Origin: Gemmatimonadota bacterium
GTDB lineage: Bacteria > Gemmatimonadota > Gemmatimonadetes > Longimicrobiales > Gaopeijiaceae
Direction: 5' to 3'
Length of the DNA: 12,233 nt
NCBI GenBank assembly: GCA_007129525.1
Contig: SKVI01000261.1
Location: forward strand, 1 to 12,233
This document shows, piece after piece, positions 1 through 6,527 of the stretch. Numbering within the stretch: position 1 is the first letter of the stretch; each line of letters opens with the position of its first letter. Under the pieces are notes generated by a model, which worked only from the letters and a program-made list of their open reading frames with translations, was not told where the DNA came from and made no database searches. A program made the translations under genes and the position numbers.

Positions 1-257
1 AAGATGTTCAGCGGCGACAGCAGGATCGTGAGCCCGGGAAGGGTCAGCTGCGCGATGGGTTCGAAGGTGACCGTGCCGGTCCGCTCGAACATCCGGGTCC
101 AGTCGGTCGTCAGGAACTGGACGCTCCGCCCACCTCGCGAGATGTCCTGCAGGGCTATCAGGAAGAGAACCAGGTACACCACCCCCGACCCCGCCACCAG
201 ACGACGGTGGAGGGGGATCCGCAGGATGGCGGCCAGAGTGGCAAGCGACTTGGACAT
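1..257 (-). CDS. Partial membrane protein of unknown function (N-terminal 85 residues)
   Basis: This reading frame starts with ATG at 257 and runs off the left edge with no stop. The ATG is preceded by an AGGGG ribosome site in the 18-bp gap after the DUF3179 gene stop, so it is very probably co-transcribed with that gene. The visible part has a short basic N-terminus (residues about 13-20 include HRR), a clear membrane segment at about 21-37 (AGSGVVYLVLFLIALQ), a polar loop with RGGRS and TTDWTRMFE, and the start of a second hydrophobic stretch at about 70-85. I do not recognise the family. Its position suggests a multi-spanning inner-membrane partner of the DUF3179 protein, which is inference only. 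The frame is open throughout and starts exactly where a gene is expected, which supports it being real. Confidence 0.72.
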   Translation of the reverse strand, partial: MSKSLATLAAILRIPLHRRLVAGSGVVYLVLFLIALQDISRGGRSVQFLTTDWTRMFERTGTVTFEPIAQLTLPGLTILLSPLNI

Positions 258-275
258 GTGGACCCCTGACGTGGA

Positions 276-1358
276 TCAGGCCGGCTCGACGGCCAGGCGC
301 GCCCGCTCTCCCACCCGCGTCGGCGCCCTGACGTACTCGCTCTCCGGATAGAAGGCGTGCCAGGCGAAGAAGAAGGCTTCCACCGACACCAGCTTCTCCA
401 GCGGAAGCTCGTCGGCCTCGAAGACCTCTCCGTCCACCTCGTAGGTTCCGTCGCCCCTGGGGGTCACCTGCGGCGCCGAGTCGTCAATGGAATAGATGTA
501 GCCCGTGTCCAGGTCCGGCGCGTACACCGCCAGGAATCGGTCCGTTGACTGCACTTCGTCCCTGGCCAGGTCCGACATGACGAAATGGGCGCTGGCCTCG
601 GAGGTGCGGGCCCCCACGACCATCTCCTTCGTGTGGTGGCGATCCGAACTGTGCATCAGCGCGAACATGGTTCCGTCCTGCTCGTAGTAGCCGCCCAGCG
701 GATTGTACGACCCGTACGGATCCCGGGAGTAGTTGCGCAGGTGCCCGGTGTCCTCGCTCAGCACCTTCGTGTCGGGATACTTGGAGCTCCAATGCTCCCA
801 GGTAGTCCAGATCAGGTTCACCTCGGCAAGCGTCTCGCCCCGGTACTCGCCCCGGAGTCCCCGTGCCGTGATCTGCGAGAAGTAGCTCCGTGTTTCGCGG
901 TCGAAGAGCACGACGTTGCTGTTCAGGAGCTGTCCCGAAACCCCGAAGGTGGTTTCCCCTCGTTCGAAGCCCTGAGCGGTGGCGGTCAGGGGACAGTAGG
1001 TCACGGCCAGGTTCAGTCCGCCGACTCGGTCGTTCACGATCTCGTGGTGCACCATGATGAGCTGCGGATACGCATGAGCCTCTCCCTCGTGGTAGAACCC
1101 GATGACCTTGTCCCCCGGATCCAGGTCCGCTTCATCGGCCTCGATGAACACCGGATCGTCGATGGCGGGAATGCCGTCCGGCGGAGGGCCCCCCGACATC
1201 ATGAAGTCGGCGTAGTCGTCGATGGCGTCACCCAGCACATACCCTGATTCGGCCAGAGGGAGGGTCGGGTCGCCCCCGGTGCTTCCCTGGGTGGCCAGAC
1301 CGTACACGGAGAGCGAAAGAACCGTGACGGCGGCGGCGAGTCTGTGAAACCAACGCAT
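276..1358 (-). CDS. DUF3179 domain-containing exported protein
   Basis: The protein is 360 residues from the ATG at 1358, chosen because GGGAGG lies 7 nt upstream and a signal peptide follows at once (MRWFHRLAAAVTVLSLSVYG); a longer in-frame start at 1484 would bury that signal. Family hallmarks are visible: GGPPPDGIP (56-64), HHEIVN (104-109), LAVTYCPLT (117-125, Cys122), FGVSG (138-142), NVVLFDRET (148-156), an RNY/PYG.Y segment in the middle and a C-terminal FFAWHAFYPESE. The DUF3179 family has no established biochemical role; the invariant Cys in YCPLT is a candidate metal or redox site. The protein is probably periplasmic. It is paralogous to the divergent gene at 1613 and sits 18 bp ahead of a membrane-protein gene. 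The cleavage site is not obvious, so it might remain membrane-anchored. Confidence 0.9.
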   Translation of the reverse strand: MRWFHRLAAAVTVLSLSVYGLATQGSTGGDPTLPLAESGYVLGDAIDDYADFMMSGGPPPDGIPAIDDPVFIEADEADLDPGDKVIGFYHEGEAHAYPQLIMVHHEIVNDRVGGLNLAVTYCPLTATAQGFERGETTFGVSGQLLNSNVVLFDRETRSYFSQITARGLRGEYRGETLAEVNLIWTTWEHWSSKYPDTKVLSEDTGHLRNYSRDPYGSYNPLGGYYEQDGTMFALMHSSDRHHTKEMVVGARTSEASAHFVMSDLARDEVQSTDRFLAVYAPDLDTGYIYSIDDSAPQVTPRGDGTYEVDGEVFEADELPLEKLVSVEAFFFAWHAFYPESEYVRAPTRVGERARLAVEPA

Positions 1359-1612
1359 GGGCGAGCCTCCCGGGTCGAACTGCGGAGAAGGGGCCGGTCC
1401 CGAAACCGCAGCCGCGCCGAGACGGAACCGTTCCTGCGCTGGGCCAACGCACGAAGCAGGGGGAGATGTTCCCCATTGGGACACACTCCGGGACCGATCT
1501 GGCCCGCCTCACGGCTCCCCGGGAACCTTCGGCGCACCGCACGGATTCCTCCTACCAAGCGGGATCCGGCCCTCTCAACCGACCCGACATCGATATTCCC
1601 GGGAGTTCGAGC
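1359..1612. promoter_or_regulatory. Divergent intergenic region between two DUF3179 genes
   Basis: This 254-bp GC-rich gap must hold the promoters for both divergent DUF3179 transcription units. I see no convincing -35/-10 pair on either strand. Small symmetric elements are present: GGAAC-C-GTTCC at 1424-1434 and a GGGGA/TCCCC pairing nearby. They are short enough to be chance in GC-rich DNA. The upstream in-frame extensions of both genes into this gap have no family similarity that I can see and were left out. Confidence 0.4.
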
Positions 1613-2722
1613 ATGTCCAGCCCAGAGTCAGCAGGACGCGTTCCCATTCTCGCCCTCTCCCTGGCGGCCCTGTTTCCGTTGACCGCATGCTCGGACCTCT
1701 TCGGCCCCACGACCCCGAATGACTTCGGAAACCTGGAGTGCAGCGTTTCCCGAAGCGCCCTGGCAGACGGAGGCCCACCACCCGACGGAATTCCCTCTCT
1801 CCAGAACCCGGAGTTCGTCGACCCCGATGCGCCCGGGGCGAGCTATCTCCGCGACCGGGATCGGGTCATCGGCATCGTCGTGGACGGTGAGGCGTGGGCC
1901 ATTCCCCACAACATCGGGTGGTGGCACGAGATCGTGAACCTGGACTTCGACTCGGGCCTTCAGCTCGCTGTAACGTACTGTCCCCTGACCGGATCCAGTC
2001 TGGTCTTCGACCGGGAGGTGGTGGGAGGCGCCACCTTCGGGGTCTCGGGGCTCCTCTTCCAGAACAACCTCATTCTCTTCGATCGCAACGACCCTGCGTC
2101 ACTCTGGTTTCAGATGGACCGACAGGCCAGGTGCGGTAACGCCGACGGGACCCGCCTCGCCAAGTACCCCTCCATGGAGACGACCTGGTACGGGTGGAGG
2201 AGCCTGCACCCTGAAACCCGGGTGGTGGGCGGCGACACCGGGATGGACCGGAACTATCAGGTCTACCCCTACGGAAACTACGAAGCCACAGGCGGGCTCC
2301 TCTTTGATCAGCCCAATGTGGACACCCGTCGCTTCGTGAAGGAACGAACCCTGGGCGTACCCGAGGACGACGGCCGGAACGCCCTGGTCGTTCCCTTCGG
2401 TGAGCTGGAAGACGCGGAGGAGGGAGCGGTGGCCCTGGCCCGCGGTGACGCCCGGGGAGGCCCTGTGGTCATCTTCTGGGATGAACGGGCGCAGGGGGCC
2501 ATGGCCTTCCGTCCCGTGTCGGAAGGCACCACCTTCACCTTCAGCGTGGAGGGGGATCGGATCGTGGACCAGGAGACGGGCTCGTCCTGGCGCGTTGACG
2601 GATTGGCGGAGGAGGGCCCCATGGCGAACCGAAGACTCGAACCCATCCCCGAGGCCTACGTGGCCTTCTGGTTCGCCTGGCTCGCATTCCACCCCGAAGC
2701 CGAAATGTGGGAGGGCGAATGA
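1613..2722 (+). CDS. DUF3179 domain-containing lipoprotein
   Basis: The protein is 369 residues from the ATG at 1613, with GGGAG 7 nt upstream. The N-terminus is a lipoprotein signal with lipobox LTAC (Cys26), so the protein should be lipid-anchored in the envelope. The DUF3179 landmarks match the divergent paralogue in order: GGPPPDGIP (53-61), WHEIVN (104-109), LAVTYCPLTG (118-127, Cys123), FGVSG (142-146), NLILFDRND (152-160), DTGMDRNY (208-215) followed by PYGNY, and a C-terminal FWFAWLAFHPEAEMW. A frame extension back to 1466 is open but lacks a signal peptide and was rejected as the start. The stop overlaps the next gene's ATG (ATGA), so the lipoprotein and the barrel protein are translationally coupled. 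Family function is unknown. Confidence 0.92.
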   Translation: MSSPESAGRVPILALSLAALFPLTACSDLFGPTTPNDFGNLECSVSRSALADGGPPPDGIPSLQNPEFVDPDAPGASYLRDRDRVIGIVVDGEAWAIPHNIGWWHEIVNLDFDSGLQLAVTYCPLTGSSLVFDREVVGGATFGVSGLLFQNNLILFDRNDPASLWFQMDRQARCGNADGTRLAKYPSMETTWYGWRSLHPETRVVGGDTGMDRNYQVYPYGNYEATGGLLFDQPNVDTRRFVKERTLGVPEDDGRNALVVPFGELEDAEEGAVALARGDARGGPVVIFWDERAQGAMAFRPVSEGTTFTFSVEGDRIVDQETGSSWRVDGLAEEGPMANRRLEPIPEAYVAFWFAWLAFHPEAEMWEGE

Positions 2723-3609
2723 GGAGAAGCCGGGCCCAGAACCCGCCGGATCGGGCCCTTCGACAGGCACACCTCCGCATCGCGCTCCCACTCCTCCTGG
2801 CCCCACTCCTCTTCCCCACCGGCGGGCACGCCCAGTGGCTCTCCCCCCCCGGGGAAGGCTGGATCGACGTCAAGGCCATCTACCACGACACCGACGAAAC
2901 CTTCGACCATACCGGCGACCGCAGAACCATTTTCGCCGACGGTCGGGCCATTACCCGATCCCTCTTCCTAACGGGGACCGTCGGAGTGTGGAAAGGTGTC
3001 GATGTATGGGTACAGGCGCCCTTCCACCGTCTCCGGTTCAACGACGCCGGAGGGGAGCGAGCCAGCGCGGGACTGGGTGACCCCAGAGGGTTCGTGCGGG
3101 TCGGACCGGCCCTTTTCAGCCTCCCCGACTGGCCCGTGGCCCTACGGGGTGGCGTGAAGCTGAACGGGGGCAGCTTCGACGTGGACGCCGAGGTGATCCC
3201 CCTGGGCGAAGGACAGCGGGACTGGGAGATCCTCCTGGAGTTGGGTCGATCCTTCCACCCCCTCCCACTCTGGACCATGGGGTGGATCGGTCATCGCTGG
3301 CGACTCCCCAACGTGGATGCCCGGAGGGAGCCCGGCGACGAGTTGTTCTGGTGGTGGACCGTGGGTGGCGAGCTGGGACCGGTGGGCTGGAAGGCATCCG
3401 TGGAGGGCCTTTCGGGGGGAGCGTGGACCATTGAGGGTCTGCAGATATCCCAGGCTCGACGTCACCTTCACCAGGTGTTCGTGGACCTGGACTACCCCGT
3501 GGGTCCGGGAAGGCTGAGCCTGGGCATACGGACCCCGATCCGCGGCCGGAACCTTCCGGCCGGCACGGCCTTCACTTCGGGCTACTTTTTCCGCTGGGGC
3601 GAGCGCTGA
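2719..3609 (+). CDS. Predicted outer-membrane beta-barrel protein
   Basis: The protein is 296 residues from the ATG at 2719, which overlaps the preceding TGA by 4 bases and has GGGAGG just upstream; a GTG at 2707 is also possible. An arginine-rich n-region (1-20) is followed by a hydrophobic core and a likely signal-peptidase site after GGHA (residue 38, then QW). The rest alternates aromatic and hydrophobic residues with glycine-rich turns (for example GVDVWVQAPFHRL, LALS-type strands and the final AFTSGYFFRW), typical of a 12-14-strand barrel. It resembles the broad transporter/phenol-degradation meta-pathway barrel type, but I cannot assign a substrate. Coupling to the DUF3179 lipoprotein suggests the two work together in the outer membrane. 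Its stop lies 1 bp from the convergent hydrolase stop. Confidence 0.8.
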   Translation: MRRSRAQNPPDRALRQAHLRIALPLLLAPLLFPTGGHAQWLSPPGEGWIDVKAIYHDTDETFDHTGDRRTIFADGRAITRSLFLTGTVGVWKGVDVWVQAPFHRLRFNDAGGERASAGLGDPRGFVRVGPALFSLPDWPVALRGGVKLNGGSFDVDAEVIPLGEGQRDWEILLELGRSFHPLPLWTMGWIGHRWRLPNVDARREPGDELFWWWTVGGELGPVGWKASVEGLSGGAWTIEGLQISQARRHLHQVFVDLDYPVGPGRLSLGIRTPIRGRNLPAGTAFTSGYFFRWGER

Positions 3610-3610
3610 G

Positions 3611-4381
3611 TCACCCGATGTCCTCCACGTACCGGGTGGCCCATGCCCCCAGCACAGTGCCCACGTACTCGGAGTCGGCCTCGTCCAGGAGGAGGTGATC
3701 GGCACTGTCCAGCGAGACGAAGCTCTTGGGGTGGCGGGCCGCCTTGTAGATCAAGGCTGCGTTCTCGATTCCCACCGTCGTGTCCACCGGCGAATGGAAG
3801 ACCATCAGGGGGCGACCCAGCGCTCCGATGGATCGCTCCATCTTGTGAGTCGCCAGGTCGTCCACGAAGTCTCGGCTCAGAGTGAAGCTCCGTCCCCCGA
3901 GGGTCACCTCGGCCTCGCCCCGGGCCTTGATTTCACCTATGGAATCGCTGAACAGGTGGGTCACATGTTCCGGGTCGAAGGGAGCGGCGATGGTGGCCAC
4001 GGCCCGTACCGAGTCGATCCGATGCGTCGCCTGCAATACCGCCGCCCCGCCCAGGGAGTGGCCTACCAGGATCGCCGGCGCCTCGAACTCCCGCTCCAGG
4101 AAGGTGGCGGCAGCCACCAGGTCGTGGATGTTCGATGAGAAGGTGGTATCCGAAAAGTCGCCCTCGCTCTCGCCCAGACCCGTGAAGTCGAACCGGAGCA
4201 CCGCGATGCCCTGCCGGGTCAACGCCCGACTGATGTTCACCACCGCCTTCAGGTCCTTTGAGCAGGTAAAGCAGTGAGCGAACACGGCGTACGCTGCCGG
4301 CTCATCCGCCTCGGGCAGACTCATGAGGGCCCTCAGCTCGTCGTCGTGGGCACCCTGAAAGGCCACTCGCTCATTTCGCAT
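3611..4381 (-). CDS. Alpha/beta hydrolase of the OsmC-associated type, without the OsmC domain
   Basis: The protein is 256 residues from the ATG at 4381, with GGAGG 7 nt upstream. It has the alpha/beta-hydrolase plan: an oxyanion-region motif AHCFTCSKD (35-43) typical of hydrolases found in bifunctional hydrolase/OsmC proteins, RFDFTGLGESEG (63-74), the nucleophile elbow GHSLGG (107-112, Ser109), a likely acid Asp200 in FHSPVD, and His229 in SADH. The triad is therefore complete and the enzyme should be active as a cytoplasmic serine hydrolase; the substrate is unknown. In many relatives a C-terminal OsmC peroxide/thiol domain follows, but here the frame stops at residue 256, one base from the convergent barrel gene. 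It is 18 bp downstream of the DsrE-like gene, forming an operon. Confidence 0.9.
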   Translation of the reverse strand: MRNERVAFQGAHDDELRALMSLPEADEPAAYAVFAHCFTCSKDLKAVVNISRALTRQGIAVLRFDFTGLGESEGDFSDTTFSSNIHDLVAAATFLEREFEAPAILVGHSLGGAAVLQATHRIDSVRAVATIAAPFDPEHVTHLFSDSIGEIKARGEAEVTLGGRSFTLSRDFVDDLATHKMERSIGALGRPLMVFHSPVDTTVGIENAALIYKAARHPKSFVSLDSADHLLLDEADSEYVGTVLGAWATRYVEDIG

Positions 4382-4399
4382 CGGTGAGCCTCCGTCCCG

Positions 4400-4756
4400 T
4401 CAGAAGGTCACGATCTCGTACCCGTCGGCCACCCGGCTCCGCAGGCTGGGGTGCCCCTCGAACTCACTCAGGAAAGAGATGCCAGCTGCCCGAACCTCGT
4501 CCTTCACGTCGAAGGCACCTGCGCAGAATTCGCACGCCCCGGCCACCCGGTCCTTCACGCCTTGAAAGACGCCGTGGAGCTTGTGTTCCGGGTTCTCCAG
4601 CTCCGGAATCCACGCCACCGCGGCTCCGTCGAAGACGAGCTCGACATCGTCGCCTGCCTCCTTGGCTTCCTTGACCAGCGAGAGTCCGTTCAGCACCCGC
4701 GCCAGATCGGAATGCTGTTCTGTGCCTGCCAGGATTACTACTGAGAGCTTCGCCAT
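4400..4756 (-). CDS. DsrE family protein (sulfur-relay-like)
   Basis: The protein is 118 residues from the ATG at 4756, with GGGGAGG about 10 nt upstream; the open frame extends to 4897 but that extension is arginine-rich and unlike the family. The start MAKLSVVILAGTE is the first beta strand of the DsrE/DsrF-like fold. VELVFDGAAVAWI (38-50) and the segment VAGACEFCAGAF (71-82) carry the conserved cysteines Cys75 and Cys78 as a CxxC. Family members carry persulfide sulfur between proteins (TusD/DsrE) or act as small redox proteins; the CxxC here could hold sulfur or undergo disulfide exchange. The protein should be cytoplasmic. It is the first gene of a two-gene unit with the alpha/beta hydrolase and is divergent from the DoxX gene. 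Confidence 0.85.
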   Translation of the reverse strand: MAKLSVVILAGTEQHSDLARVLNGLSLVKEAKEAGDDVELVFDGAAVAWIPELENPEHKLHGVFQGVKDRVAGACEFCAGAFDVKDEVRAAGISFLSEFEGHPSLRSRVADGYEIVTF

Positions 4757-5115
4757 CTGAGTTCGTCCTCCCCTGAATGTGATGATTCGACTGTGCCGTC
4801 GTCTGTCTCGAAGGGCCACCCGCGGGTCGGGCCGCCGGAGCTCGTCATGAGATCCACCGCAGACCGCAGCGTCGGGGGGCCACCACTTTGAAGACACGAT
4901 GGGCCCGGGAGGTTCCCCAGCTGCCGCCGACCCGAGTTGCCGTCGAATGGGTCACCCACCCCCGCGGGCCTTTCGGTCCGGATCCGCTCCGTCCGGGAAC
5001 CCTTCCAGCATCTCACCGCATTCCCAAGGTCGAAGTACAGAACCGATAGCTCCACTGATCCATCACCAGACAGGGAAGGCCGCAACGGCCTTCCGTGACA
5101 ACCGGAGGCAAACCC
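4757..5115. promoter_or_regulatory. Divergent intergenic region, DsrE unit versus DoxX unit
   Basis: This 359-bp stretch should carry the promoters for the leftward DsrE/hydrolase unit and the rightward DoxX gene. I found no strong -35/-10 pair on either strand. Frames crossing it are arginine/proline-rich and look like chance open frames of GC-rich DNA. The clearest element is a perfect stem-loop at 5074-5094 just ahead of the DoxX ribosome site, listed separately. Confidence 0.4.
5074..5094 (+). promoter_or_regulatory. Perfect 8-bp stem-loop in the DoxX leader
   Basis: The arms GGAAGGCC and GGCCTTCC flank a GCAAC loop, giving a strong hairpin that ends 21 nt before the DoxX ATG and a few bases before its GGAGG site (5101-5105). 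There is no T-tract after it, so it is not a classic terminator. It could stabilise the 5' end of the mRNA or modulate access to the ribosome site, or it could be a DNA operator. The symmetry is seen directly; the role is inferred. Confidence 0.45.
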
Positions 5116-5556
5116 ATGTCCCAGCTCGCCCCCCTGGCACGCCATGCCCACTGGGCCCTGCGCCTGGCTCTGCTCAGCGTCTTTCTCTATCACGGCCTGG
5201 ACAAGTTCGGCAACCTGGGCGGATTCGCCGAGATGACCGGCCTACCCGTTGCCGTGGCTCTCCTGGTTGCGCTGGCCGAGGCAGGCGGCGGGCTCCTGGT
5301 CTTCCTGGGCGGATTCCTGAAGGACTGGATGACCCGTCTCGGTGCCCTGGCCATCATTCCCGTAATGCTCGGTGCCATCTTCATGGTCCATTGGGGACAG
5401 TGGCACTTCATGGCCACGGAGACCCATCCCATGGGCGGCATGCAGTTCCAGGTCACCCTTCTGCTCATCGCCGTCTACCTGCTCCTCAAGGGGAATGGTG
5501 TGAACCATCCGGGCGAGTCCCAGGAGGAAGCGGGGGCGGCACGCCAGGTCGCCTGA
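5116..5556 (+). CDS. DoxX family membrane protein
   Basis: The protein is 146 residues from the ATG at 5116, chosen because GGAGG lies 7 nt upstream; a GTG at 5095 would put the ribosome site inside the gene. Four membrane segments are visible at about 14-29, 43-66, 75-93 and 110-125. The first contains the DoxX signature LSVFLYHGLDKFGN, the second ends in VALAEAGGGLLVFLGG, and the loop before the last is histidine/tryptophan-rich (HWGQWHFMATETHP). The DoxX/SURF4-like family includes the small subunit of thiosulfate:quinone oxidoreductase, but most members have no proven activity; some work in oxidative-stress complexes. The size is normal for the family. Its neighbours (DsrE-like protein, gamma-glutamylcyclotransferase-like protein) hint at thiol or redox metabolism, an inference from context. 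Confidence 0.9.
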   Translation: MSQLAPLARHAHWALRLALLSVFLYHGLDKFGNLGGFAEMTGLPVAVALLVALAEAGGGLLVFLGGFLKDWMTRLGALAIIPVMLGAIFMVHWGQWHFMATETHPMGGMQFQVTLLLIAVYLLLKGNGVNHPGESQEEAGAARQVA

Positions 5557-5645
5557 TCACACCGCGATTTCTGGACCCGGGTGAGGGACCGTGGGACCAG
5601 GCCAATGGAGCACCACCCCCCGAAAATGTGTAGGTGTGTGCAGAC

Positions 5646-6158
5646 ATGCCCTACCAACATCGACACCAGACCTCCTGCCTCGTCTTCGCGTACGGGTCCA
5701 ACCTCTTCGAGGCCCGAATGGTGGCGCGCATCCCCTCGGCCCGGGTCCTGGCCCCTGCGGTCCTCCCGGGCCACGATCTCCGCTTCCACATGCGCTCCAC
5801 CGACGGCTCGGGAAAGGCCGACGCCCACTTCACCAACGCTCCCATCGACCAGGTGGCCGGCGTCGTCTACCGGATCGAGCCAGGCGAGCTCTCGGTTCTG
5901 GACCACTACGAAGGCGGCTACAGCCGGCGCTTGCACCCCTTCCACCTGCAGGGCCGAACGAACGGGCAGCCGACGCCGGCCTGGACCTATCACGCCCGAC
6001 CCGAGCGCATCGATCCCCGACTCCGTCCCTTCGACTGGTACCACCGCTTCGTGGTGGAAGGGGCTCAAAGCCACCGGATCGCCCCCGGTCACGTGCAGCG
6101 CCTCAAGCAGGTGCAGGTGATCCGAACCGGTGGTGGGCCCCCTCACCCCCTTCTCTGA
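5646..6158 (+). CDS. Gamma-glutamylcyclotransferase-like (GGCT fold) protein
   Basis: The protein is 170 residues from the ATG at 5646; a GTG at 5634 is an alternative, and the ribosome site is weak for both (AGGTG, about 9 nt upstream of the ATG). The fold signature FAYGSNL (14-20) forms the substrate-binding loop. LSVLDHYEGGYSRR (82-95) contains the expected catalytic glutamate, Glu89, and HFTNAPIDQVAGVVYRI is the usual strand before it. GGCT-like enzymes convert gamma-glutamyl amino acids or amines to 5-oxoproline, and some cleave glutathione; the exact substrate here cannot be read from sequence. It should be cytoplasmic. It follows the DoxX gene by 89 bp on the same strand, so co-transcription is possible but not certain. 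It ends convergently with the MoaD-like gene. Confidence 0.87.
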   Translation: MPYQHRHQTSCLVFAYGSNLFEARMVARIPSARVLAPAVLPGHDLRFHMRSTDGSGKADAHFTNAPIDQVAGVVYRIEPGELSVLDHYEGGYSRRLHPFHLQGRTNGQPTPAWTYHARPERIDPRLRPFDWYHRFVVEGAQSHRIAPGHVQRLKQVQVIRTGGGPPHPLL

Positions 6159-6224
6159 TCAGACAGCTGGTCAAATAGCAAACGGCGCCACCACGAAGGA
6201 GGCTTGCGGTCCCGAGCTCGGCCG

Positions 6225-6527
6225 TCACCCCCCGGCGATGGCGCCCACCACCCTGAGGGGCTCCTCACCGATCATCACCTCGGCCGGAAGGGGCGTACCG
6301 GGGGCTTCGTGCGAGAGATCGCGTCCACAAGCGAAGAGGCGAACGTAGGCCCGCCGGCCGGCGGCCCCGTGCTCCCTCACCGTGCCCTTCAGGACCGGAT
6401 ACTTCTCCTCCAGGGCGTCCAGCACCTCGGCCAGGGTCGCGGCGTCGCTCACCGTGAGACGCACCTCGGCAGACACACCCGCCAGGCGCTGCAGATGGGC
6501 CGGAAGCGACACCCTCACCGTAGTCAC
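6225..6527 (-). CDS. MoaD/ThiS-like ubiquitin-fold protein with C-terminal Gly-Gly
   Basis: The protein is 100 residues from a GTG at 6527. The GTG overlaps the propeller stop as GTGA, and a GGAGGT lies about 12 nt upstream inside that gene, so translation should be coupled. MTTVRVSLPAHLQ is the first beta strand, TLAEVLDALEEKYP (31-44) the central helix region, YVRLFACGRD (61-70) the next strand, and the chain ends EEPLRVVGAIAGG. The AIAGG end is that of sulfur-carrier MoaD/ThiS proteins, whose terminal Gly is adenylated by a MoeB/ThiF-type enzyme and then thiocarboxylated, or conjugated to lysine in ubiquitin-like systems. No E1-like, MoaE or molybdopterin gene is in the window, so a dedicated molybdenum-cofactor role is not supported. 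The partner is probably the adjacent propeller. Confidence 0.88.
   Translation of the reverse strand: MTTVRVSLPAHLQRLAGVSAEVRLTVSDAATLAEVLDALEEKYPVLKGTVREHGAAGRRAYVRLFACGRDLSHEAPGTPLPAEVMIGEEPLRVVGAIAGG

Noticed and set aside
4..351. Plus-strand open frame at the left edge
   Set aside because: Arginine-rich with no motif; it overlaps the better supported minus-strand membrane protein and the end of the DUF3179 gene.
1592..1597. GATATT as a -10 box for the rightward DUF3179 gene
   Set aside because: A start site from it would fall at or inside the ribosome site, leaving no usable leader, and no -35 is seen.
2099..2806. Minus-strand open frame opposite the DUF3179 lipoprotein
   Set aside because: Gly/Pro/His-rich shadow without motif; the opposite strand has a complete family pattern.
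4738..5193. Minus-strand open frame across the DsrE/DoxX gap
   Set aside because: Low-complexity composition, no fitting ribosome site, and it overlaps the starts of both real genes.
6156..6180. TGATC...GGTCA as a terminator between GGCT-like and MoaD-like genes
   Set aside because: Only five pairs including a G-T pair, and no T-tract; too weak to call.
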